Shown here in pieces: positions 55,717 through 64,000 of a DNA stretch of 64,000 nt; position 1 is the stretch's first letter, and each line of letters starts with the position of its first letter. The position numbers were made by a program, and so were the translations under genes. The DNA is taken from contig NZ_CACRUY010000002.1 in assembly GCF_902652685.1 (NCBI RefSeq), forward strand, positions 1-64,000. The letters are read 5' to 3'. The stretch comes from Mycobacterium sp. Marseille-P9652 (GTDB taxonomy: Bacteria > Actinomycetota > Actinomycetes > Mycobacteriales > Mycobacteriaceae). The notes beneath the pieces were generated by a model that was not told where the DNA came from, made no database searches, and saw only the letters and a program-made list of their open reading frames with translations.

Positions 55717-56178
55717 CTAGGCCTGCTCGACGAGCTCGATCAGCACCCCGCCGGCGTCCTTGGGGTGAATGAAGTTGATCCGGGAGTTTGCGGTGCCGCG
55801 CCGGGGCGCCTCGTACACCAGGCGGACGCCCTGCGCCCGCAGGCTCTCGCAGAGGCTGTCGAGGTCGCTGGTGCGAACGGCCAGCTGCTGGATGCCGGGG
55901 CCGCGCTTGTCGAGGAACTTGGCGATGGTCGAGGAGTCGTCCAGCGGCGCCATGAGCTGAAGCTGTGCGGTGCCCTTCAGGGCGCCCGGCACGGCGAGCA
56001 TGGCTTCGCGGATACCCTGGTCATCGTTGACTTCCTCGTGCACGAGGATCATCCCGAGATGGTCGTGGTACCACTCGATGGCCGCGTCCAGGTCGGCGAC
56101 TGCGATGCCGACGTGATCGATCGCCGTCACCAGCGCGGTGGCCAGGACCTGACGGGCGTCAACTTGATCGGTCGTCAT
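55717..56178 (-). CDS. mce: Methylmalonyl-CoA epimerase
   Basis: A 153-residue VOC-fold enzyme converting (S)- to (R)-methylmalonyl-CoA, linking propionyl-CoA and the B12-dependent mutase. Metal ligands are expected at His in AIDHVGIAV, at Gln/Leu region GIQQLAVRT and at Glu in [10 protein letters not shown]. It starts at ATG 56178 and is divergent from fadA4 with 81 bp between. The adenosylcobalamin needed by its partner pathway could come from the adenosyltransferase at 34154-34738. Confidence 0.9.
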   Translation of the reverse strand: MTTDQVDARQVLATALVTAIDHVGIAVADLDAAIEWYHDHLGMILVHEEVNDDQGIREAMLAVPGALKGTAQLQLMAPLDDSSTIAKFLDKRGPGIQQLAVRTSDLDSLCESLRAQGVRLVYEAPRRGTANSRINFIHPKDAGGVLIELVEQA

Positions 56179-56259
56179 CACACCACGGTAACCTGGCGGC
56201 AACGATTCCGCTTCTCGGGGGATCGAAATCCGGGGTCCGCGCACGTCCAGGAGGTATTC

Positions 56260-57441
56260 ATGACCACGTCGGTGATCGTTGCTGGAGCACGGACGCCCAT
56301 CGGCAAGCTGATGGGCTCGCTGAAGGACTTCTCGGGCACGGACCTGGGCGCGATCGCGATCCGCGGCGCGCTGGAGAAGGCGGGCGTGCCGGCGTCGGCC
56401 GTCGAGTACGTGATCATGGGCCAGGTGCTGACGGCCGGGGCCGGTCAGATGCCGGCACGGCAGGCCGCGGTGGCGGCGGGCATCGGCTGGGACGTCCCCG
56501 CGCTGACGATCAACAAGATGTGCCTGTCGGGCATCGACGCCATCGCGCTCGCGGACCAGCTGATCCGCGCCGGCGAATTCGACGTGGTGGTCGCGGGCGG
56601 TCAGGAGTCCATGACGAAGGCTCCCCACCTGCTGATGGACAGCCGCGCGGGCTACAAGTACGGGGACGTCACGGTGCTCGACCACATGGCCTACGACGGG
56701 CTGCACGACGTGTTCACCGACCAGCCGATGGGCGCGCTCACCGAGCAGCGCAACGACCTCGACCAGTTCACCCGCGAGGAGCAGGACGCCTACGCCGCGG
56801 GGTCGCACCAGAAGGCCGCCGCGGCGTGGAAGGACGGCGTGTTCACCGACGAGGTGGTGCCCGTCGAGATCCCGCAGCGCAAGGGCGATCCGCTGCAGTT
56901 TGCCGAGGACGAGGGAATCCGCGCGAACACGACGGTCGAGTCGCTGTCCGGGCTGAAGCCGGCGTTCCGCCGCGACGGCACGATCACCGCCGGTTCGGCC
57001 TCGCAGATCTCCGACGGCGCCGCCGCCGTGGTGGTGATGAAGAAGGAGAAGGCGCAGCAGCTGGGGCTTTCGTGGCTGGCCGAGATCGGCGCCCACGGGG
57101 TCGTGGCGGGCCCGGACTCGACCCTGCAGTCGCAGCCGGCCAACGCCATCAAGAAGGCGATCGCCCGCGAGGGCATCTCCGTCGACCAGCTCGGCGTCAT
57201 CGAGATCAACGAGGCGTTTGCTGCTGTGGCCCTGGCCTCGACCCGCGAACTCGGTGTGGACCCCGAGATCGTCAACGTCAACGGCGGCGCGATCGCGGTG
57301 GGACACCCGATCGGCATGTCCGGGGCGCGCATCGCCCTGCACGCGGCGCTGGAACTCAAGCGCCGCGGCTCCGGTTACGGCGTCGCGGCCCTGTGTGGGG
57401 CCGGCGGGCAGGGCGACGCCCTGATCTTGCGGGCCGGATAA
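56260..57441 (+). CDS. fadA4: Acetyl-CoA acetyltransferase (thiolase)
   Basis: A 393-residue thiolase that condenses or cleaves acetoacetyl-CoA. The nucleophilic Cys is in [11 protein letters not shown] near residue 90; [18 protein letters not shown] (His) and the C-terminal CGAGGQGDA (second Cys) complete the active site. The length is normal for a biosynthetic-type tetramer. An AGGAGG site precedes the ATG. Confidence 0.95.
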   Translation: MTTSVIVAGARTPIGKLMGSLKDFSGTDLGAIAIRGALEKAGVPASAVEYVIMGQVLTAGAGQMPARQAAVAAGIGWDVPALTINKMCLSGIDAIALADQLIRAGEFDVVVAGGQESMTKAPHLLMDSRAGYKYGDVTVLDHMAYDGLHDVFTDQPMGALTEQRNDLDQFTREEQDAYAAGSHQKAAAAWKDGVFTDEVVPVEIPQRKGDPLQFAEDEGIRANTTVESLSGLKPAFRRDGTITAGSASQISDGAAAVVVMKKEKAQQLGLSWLAEIGAHGVVAGPDSTLQSQPANAIKKAIAREGISVDQLGVIEINEAFAAVALASTRELGVDPEIVNVNGGAIAVGHPIGMSGARIALHAALELKRRGSGYGVAALCGAGGQGDALILRAG

Positions 57442-57594
57442 TTTGCCCGCAGTCGGAAGGCGTTGCTGGCGGCCAGACTGTGTGATTTTCGTCATACCGG
57501 CTGGTGACGCGGCCCGCGGCGCGGATTTCGCTGTGCGTGAGCGGCCGCCGCACCGGGTGGCTCGCGGGTCGTTCCGCATGCCAGACTTGACCGC

Positions 57595-58506
57595 GTGACG
57601 CGTCCGCGATCCTCAATCGGGCCCGCGATGGCTGGTGCGGTCGACCTGTCCGGCCTCAAACAGCGGGCACAGCAGAAGGCCTCGGCAGGCGGTCCCGGAG
57701 GCGGCGCCCCGACGCCCCCCGGTGCCACCGAGATCACCGAGGCCAACTTCGAAGCCGAGGTCCTGCTTCGGTCCGAGGAAGTGCCCGTGGTGGTGCTGCT
57801 GTGGTCCCCGCGCAGCGACGCCTGCATCGAGATGCTGGACATGCTGTCCGCCCTCGCCACCGAGGACAACGGAACGTGGGCGCTGGCGACGGTCAACGTC
57901 GACGTGGCGCCCAGGGTGGCCCAGATCTTCGGCATCGACGCCGTCCCCACCGTGGTGGCGCTGGCCGCCGGGCAGCCGCTGTCCAGCTTTCAGGGCATGC
58001 AACCCCCCGAGCAGTTGCGCCGCTGGGTGGACTCACTGCTGCAGGCGACGGCCGGAAAGCTCAGGGGCGCAAGCGGTTCGGAGGAAGTCGAGGCGGTGGA
58101 CCCGCAGCTGGCGGCTGCGCGTCAACACCTCGACGAGGGCGATTTCGACGCCGCCAGGCAGGCGTATAAGGCGATCCTCGACGCCGACCCCGCGAGCGCC
58201 GAGGCGAAGGCAGCGATCCGCCAGATCGATTTCCTCACACGCGCAACGGGGCACCGCCCAGACGCGGTGTCCGTCGCCGACGCGGCGCCGGGCGACATCG
58301 ACGCCGCCTTCGACGCCGCCGACGTGCAGATCCTCAACCAGGACGTGAGCGCCGCGTTCGCCCGGCTTATCGCGTTGGTGCGCAGCACATCCGGCGACGA
58401 GCGGACCCGGGTGCGCACCCGGCTGGTCGAACTGTTCGAGCTGTTCGACCCCGCAGACCCCGAGGTGGTCGCGGGCCGGCGCAACCTGGCCAACGCGCTG
58501 TACTGA
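57595..58506 (+). CDS. YbbN-like thioredoxin-fold/TPR protein
   Basis: A 303-residue co-chaperone-type protein. A thioredoxin fold (about residues 45-155) carries WSPRSDAC where active thioredoxins have W-C-x-x-C, so only one Cys remains and redox activity is unlikely. TPR-type helices follow (about 170-300), ending ELFDPADPEVVAGRRNLANAL. In E. coli YbbN such proteins bind chaperones. GTG start. It converges on glgB. Confidence 0.85.
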   Translation: MTRPRSSIGPAMAGAVDLSGLKQRAQQKASAGGPGGGAPTPPGATEITEANFEAEVLLRSEEVPVVVLLWSPRSDACIEMLDMLSALATEDNGTWALATVNVDVAPRVAQIFGIDAVPTVVALAAGQPLSSFQGMQPPEQLRRWVDSLLQATAGKLRGASGSEEVEAVDPQLAAARQHLDEGDFDAARQAYKAILDADPASAEAKAAIRQIDFLTRATGHRPDAVSVADAAPGDIDAAFDAADVQILNQDVSAAFARLIALVRSTSGDERTRVRTRLVELFELFDPADPEVVAGRRNLANALY

Positions 58507-58515
58507 GCGCGCGCG

Positions 58516-58572
58516 CGAACGTCGAGTTGTTTGCGCCGATCCGGCCGAACCGTGTCAACAAGTCGACGCTCG
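58516..58572. repeat. Intergenic inverted repeat, copy B
   Basis: CGAACGTCGAGTTGTT (58516-58531) and AACAAGTCGACGCTCG (58557-58572) pair at 14 of 16 positions. The arms resemble those of the repeat at 41761-41817. It lies between convergent ybbN-like and glgB genes. Confidence 0.6.
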
Positions 58573-58586
58573 GCCCCAAAACACCG

Positions 58587-60782
58587 CTACTCGGGCTCGA
58601 ACCACAACGCCGACGTGGGCGGCAGCACCATCACCGCCGAGGCCGGGCGGCCGTGCCAGGGGTCTTCGGTGGCGTCGACGCCGCCCATGTTGCCGATGCC
58701 CGAACCGTTGTAGACGGTCGCGTCGGTGTTGAGCACCTCGCGCCAACGCCCGGCCAACGGCAACCCCAGCCGGTAGCCGCTGTGCTCGCTGCCCGCGAAG
58801 TTGAACACGCAGGCCATCACCGAACCGTCGCTGCCGTACCGCAGGAAGCTCAGGACGTTGTTGGCCGAGTCGTTGGCGTCGATCCACGAATAGCCGTCGG
58901 GAACGGTGTCCTGGCTCCACAGCGCGGGACGGCTCTGGTAGATCGCGTTGATGTCCTGCACCAGGCGCAGGACGCCGTTGGAGAAGCCCTGCTCGTCAAG
59001 CTGCCACCAGTCCAGGCCGTTCTGCTCCGACCATTCGGCGCGCTGCCCGAATTCCTGCCCCATGAACAGCAATTGCTTGCCCGGGTGGGCCCACTGGTAG
59101 GCCAGCAGGCTGCGCAGCCCGGCGGCCTTGGTGTGGTTGTTGCCCGGCATCCGGCCCCACAGCGTGCCCTTGCCGTGCACCACCTCGTCGTGGCTGATCG
59201 GCAAGACGAAGTTCTCGCTGTAGGCGTAGAGCATCGAGAACGTGATCTCGCCGTGGTGGTAGCTGCGGTGGATCGGGTCGCGGCTGATGTAGTCGAGCGT
59301 GTCGTGCATCCAGCCCATGTTCCACTTCATCGAAAAGCCAAGTCCACCAAGGCTTGTCGGGCGGGTGACGCCCGGCCATGAGGTGGATTCCTCGGCGATG
59401 GTGACGATGCCCGGCGAATGCTTGTGCGCGGTGGCGTTCATCTCCTGCAGGAACTGCACGGCCTCGAGGTTCTCGCGGCCGCCGTAGACGTTCGGGGTCC
59501 AGCCGCCCACGGGCCGCGAGTAGTCCAGGTAGAGCATCGACGCGACGGCGTCCACCCGAAGCCCGTCGATGTGGAACTCCTCGAGCCAATACAGCGCGTT
59601 GGCCACCAGGAAGTTGCGCACCTCCGCGCGCCCGAAGTCGAAGACGTAGGTGCCCCAGTCGAGTTGCTCGCCGCGCTTGGGGTCGGAGTGCTCGTAGAGC
59701 GGGGTGCCGTCGAACCGCCCCAGCGCCCACGCGTCCTTCGGGAAGTGAGCGGGCACCCAGTCCACGATGACGCCGATGCCCGCCTGGTGCAGCGAGTCCA
59801 CCAGGACGCGGAAGTCGTCGGGCGTGCCGAACCGCGACGTCGGTGCGTAGTACGACGTCACCTGGTAGCCCCAGGATCCGGCGAACGGGTGCTCGGCCAC
59901 CGGCAGCAATTCCACGTGGGTGAACCCGTGGTCGACCACGTACGCGGTCAGCTGGTGGGCGAGGTCGCGGTAGCTCAGCCCCGGGCGCCAGGAGCCCAGG
60001 TGAACCTCGTAGGTGCTCATCGGCTCGAACACCGGATTGCGCTCGGCGCGCCGCGTCATCCAGTCGGCGTCGCTCCACTCGTACCGGCTGCGCGTCACCC
60101 GCGAGGCGGTGTGCGGCGGCACCTCGGTGGCGAAGGCCATGGGGTCGGCGCGCTCGGTCACGGCCCCGTCGGCGCCGTGCACCCGGAACTTGTACAGGCC
60201 CTCCTGCGGAAAGTCGGGCCAGAACAGCTCCCAGACGCCGGACGAGCCCAGCACTCGCATCGGGGCGTCGTTGCCGGTCCAGCCGTTGAACTCGCCGATC
60301 AGGTTGACGCCCTTGGCGTTGGGCGCCCACACCGCGAACGAGACGCCGTTGACCACCCCGTCGGCCGTGGTGAACGAACGAGGATGCGCGCCAAGCACTT
60401 CCCACAGCCGCTCGTGGCGGCCCTCACCGAACAGGTGCAGGTCGACCTCGCCGAGCGTGGGCAGGAAGCGGTAGGCGTCCGCGACGACGTAGGGCTCACC
60501 ACCGGGGTAGGTGATCTCCAGCCGGTAGTCGATCAGGTTGACGAACGGCAGGGCGACGGCGAACAGGCCGGCCTCGACGTGCTGCAGCGGGAAGCGGTCC
60601 TGGCCCACCAGCGCGACGACCTCTTCCGCGTGCGGACGAAACGCCCGGATGACGGTGTGGTCGCCGTACTCGTGGGCCCCCAGGATGCCGTGCGGGTTGT
60701 AGTGCGCGCCGGCCAGCAGGAGCGAGAGGTCCTCGGGGTCGGGCGCCAGGTGCGTCTTGGCGAGTTGATCGGCTTGGCTCAT
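58587..60782 (-). CDS. glgB: 1,4-alpha-glucan branching enzyme
   Basis: A 731-residue GH13 enzyme that makes alpha-1,6 branches. The N-terminal domain pair (about 1-225) includes a CBM48 module ([13 protein letters not shown] in the first, [20 protein letters not shown] in the second). The catalytic barrel has HFPKD, nucleophile Asp in [12 protein letters not shown], acid Glu in IAEESTSW and [10 protein letters not shown]. It starts one base after the glgE stop, so both are one operon making branched alpha-glucan from maltose-1-phosphate. Confidence 0.96.
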   Translation of the reverse strand: MSQADQLAKTHLAPDPEDLSLLLAGAHYNPHGILGAHEYGDHTVIRAFRPHAEEVVALVGQDRFPLQHVEAGLFAVALPFVNLIDYRLEITYPGGEPYVVADAYRFLPTLGEVDLHLFGEGRHERLWEVLGAHPRSFTTADGVVNGVSFAVWAPNAKGVNLIGEFNGWTGNDAPMRVLGSSGVWELFWPDFPQEGLYKFRVHGADGAVTERADPMAFATEVPPHTASRVTRSRYEWSDADWMTRRAERNPVFEPMSTYEVHLGSWRPGLSYRDLAHQLTAYVVDHGFTHVELLPVAEHPFAGSWGYQVTSYYAPTSRFGTPDDFRVLVDSLHQAGIGVIVDWVPAHFPKDAWALGRFDGTPLYEHSDPKRGEQLDWGTYVFDFGRAEVRNFLVANALYWLEEFHIDGLRVDAVASMLYLDYSRPVGGWTPNVYGGRENLEAVQFLQEMNATAHKHSPGIVTIAEESTSWPGVTRPTSLGGLGFSMKWNMGWMHDTLDYISRDPIHRSYHHGEITFSMLYAYSENFVLPISHDEVVHGKGTLWGRMPGNNHTKAAGLRSLLAYQWAHPGKQLLFMGQEFGQRAEWSEQNGLDWWQLDEQGFSNGVLRLVQDINAIYQSRPALWSQDTVPDGYSWIDANDSANNVLSFLRYGSDGSVMACVFNFAGSEHSGYRLGLPLAGRWREVLNTDATVYNGSGIGNMGGVDATEDPWHGRPASAVMVLPPTSALWFEPE

Positions 60783-60783
60783 G

Positions 60784-62916
<2,133 letters not shown>

Positions 62917-63165
62917 TGCCCGGATTCTCCTCGGCCCGCTTCGCGGCCCGCGTCCTCGCCGGGCGTCTTCCGATTGCGTGTGCGGCCAAACCGCGGTGTG
63001 CTCCGTCGCGGAATGCCTCTCGTCTGGCGAAATTCTGTCGTGAAATTTCTGCGCGGGGAAGCACCGTCGCCGCCCCAACACCTAACCTCTACCCACCCTA
63101 GTGGCCGGTCACACCCCCGGCGGAAAACGTCGACGGCATCGCCGTGCGAGCGCCGAAATCCTCAG

Positions 63166-63171
63166 TAAGGT
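63166..63171 (+). promoter_or_regulatory. -10 box (TAAGGT) for glgP, predicted leaderless
   Basis: A TANNNT hexamer ends eight nt before the GTG at 63180. Confidence 0.42.
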
Positions 63172-63179
63172 AAGGACGC

Positions 63180-64000
63180 GTGAAAGCCCTTCGCCGGTTC
63201 ACCGTTCGCGCGCATCTTCCGGAGCGTCTCGTCGCGCTGGATCAGCTGTCGACCAACCTGCGCTGGTCATGGGACAAACCGACGCAGGACCTCTTCGCGA
63301 CCATCGACCCGACGCTGTGGGAGCGCTGCGGCAGCGACCCGGTGGCGATGCTCGGCGCGGTGAATCCGGCCCGGCTCGACGAACTCGCGCTCGACGAGAA
63401 CTTCCTCGGCCGGCTCGACGAGTTGTCGGCCGACCTCAACGACTACCTCACCCGCCCGCTGTGGTACCAGCAGCGGTGCGAGGAGGGCGTGCCTATGCCC
63501 ACCGGCATCGCCTACTTCTCCATGGAATTCGGCGTCGCCGAGGTGTTGCCCAATTACTCGGGCGGCCTCGGGATCCTCGCCGGCGACCATCTCAAATCCG
63601 CGTCCGATCTCGGCGTGCCGCTCATCGCGGTGGGCCTCTACTACCGTTCCGGGTACTTCCGGCAGTCGCTGACCGCCGACGGCTGGCAGCACGAGACCTA
63701 TCCCTCGCTGGACCCGCAGGGGCTGCCGCTGCGGCTGCTCACCGAACCCGGCGGCGAGCCGGTCCTGGTCGCGCTGACGCTGCCCGACTTCGCGCTCCTG
63801 TATGCCCGGGTGTGGGTCGCGCAGGTCGGTCGCGTCCCGCTGCTGCTGCTGGATTCCGACGTTCCGGAGAACGAGCACGACCTGCGCAGCGTCACCGACC
63901 GCCTCTACGGCGGTGACCAGGAACACCGGATGGTGCAGGAGATCCTCGCCGGCATCGGCGGGGTGCGGGCGATCCGGGCGTTCACCGCGATCGAAGGGCT
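63180..64000 (+). CDS. glgP: Glycogen phosphorylase (partial, cut by window end)
   Basis: The first 273 codons of an alpha-glucan phosphorylase (short bacterial/archaeal type), which releases glucose-1-phosphate. The reading frame starts at GTG 63180 (VKALRRFTVRAHLPERL) and stays open to the last base. MEFGVAEVLPNYSGGLGILAGDHLKSASDLG is the conserved N-terminal glycan and PLP-domain entry; its internal NYSGGLGILAGD is seen at about residues 122-133. The PLP lysine lies outside the window. It is divergent from glgE-glgB, so synthesis and breakdown of glucan are side by side. Confidence 0.93.
   Translation, partial: MKALRRFTVRAHLPERLVALDQLSTNLRWSWDKPTQDLFATIDPTLWERCGSDPVAMLGAVNPARLDELALDENFLGRLDELSADLNDYLTRPLWYQQRCEEGVPMPTGIAYFSMEFGVAEVLPNYSGGLGILAGDHLKSASDLGVPLIAVGLYYRSGYFRQSLTADGWQHETYPSLDPQGLPLRLLTEPGGEPVLVALTLPDFALLYARVWVAQVGRVPLLLLDSDVPENEHDLRSVTDRLYGGDQEHRMVQEILAGIGGVRAIRAFTAIEG

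Noticed and set aside
63101-63916. 271-codon plus-strand frame at the window end
   Set aside because: It is in another frame of glgP; the GTG frame from 63180 gives clear phosphorylase sequence up to the last base.

Overview
The window is high-GC actinobacterial DNA, and its gene order points to a mycobacterium. Runs that support this are tRNA-Arg(CCG)-argS-lysA-thrA-thrC-thrB-rho-rpmE-prfA-prmC-tsaC-wecA-atpI-atpBEFHAGDC, murA next to an rRNA operon, and ogt/alkA-cyclase-nucS-mce-fadA4-ybbN-glgB/glgE-glgP. As I recall it, this matches roughly Rv1290-Rv1328 of M. tuberculosis. One rRNA operon behind murA with two promoters is the slow-grower layout. The 16S gene, however, has the short form of helix 18, which among slow growers suggests the M. 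simiae clade rather than the M. tuberculosis or M. avium groups. This species-level idea is inference.

Layout. (1) 1-4.8 kb: a VOC-fold protein, a luciferase-like (F420-type) oxidoreductase carrying a G12 tract, a TPR protein, a two-domain K+ channel and a Nudix hydrolase. (2) 4.8-12.2 kb: an accessory stretch ending at tRNA-Arg, with small secreted proteins, a stand-alone RimI-like acetyltransferase, an alpha/beta hydrolase divergent from an unusual condensation-domain/GNAT fusion, a mycobacteriophage LysB-like esterase and a cutinase. (3) 12.2-18.9 kb: tRNA-Arg, then argS-lysA-thrA-thrC-thrB with overlapping or nearly touching genes. (4) 19-25.3 kb: rho, rpmE, prfA, prmC, tsaC, wecA. (5) 25.5-34 kb: the full F1Fo ATP synthase operon with its mycobacterial traits (b-delta fusion, gamma loop, alpha tail), then a DUF2550 protein. 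(6) 34.1-41.8 kb: cobalamin adenosyltransferase, murA and the 16S-23S-5S operon with tandem promoters, boxA, processing hairpins and a strong terminator. (7) 41.8-43.8 kb: ogt and the Ada-AlkA fusion. (8) 43.9-53 kb: a second accessory block with TetR/mmpS/mmpL/small membrane protein, LysR/MFS, a Pro-Gly-rich surface protein and a MetF-like/methyltransferase pair. (9) 53-64 kb: membrane adenylate cyclase, nucS, a small zinc-ribbon-like protein, methylmalonyl-CoA epimerase, fadA4, a YbbN-like protein, glgB-glgE, and the start of divergent glgP at the window edge.

Most core genes are close-packed operons. Several single genes have a TANNNT -10 box only 6-8 nt before the start codon, which suggests leaderless transcripts and helped choose starts. 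The best candidates for something undescribed are the condensation-GNAT fusion with its divergent hydrolase, which lies inside a 31-bp direct repeat (29/31 identical) that includes the 5' end of a rimI copy, and the isolated LysB-like esterase beside a cutinase and a tRNA gene. No CRISPR array, intact prophage, IS element or transposase was seen.
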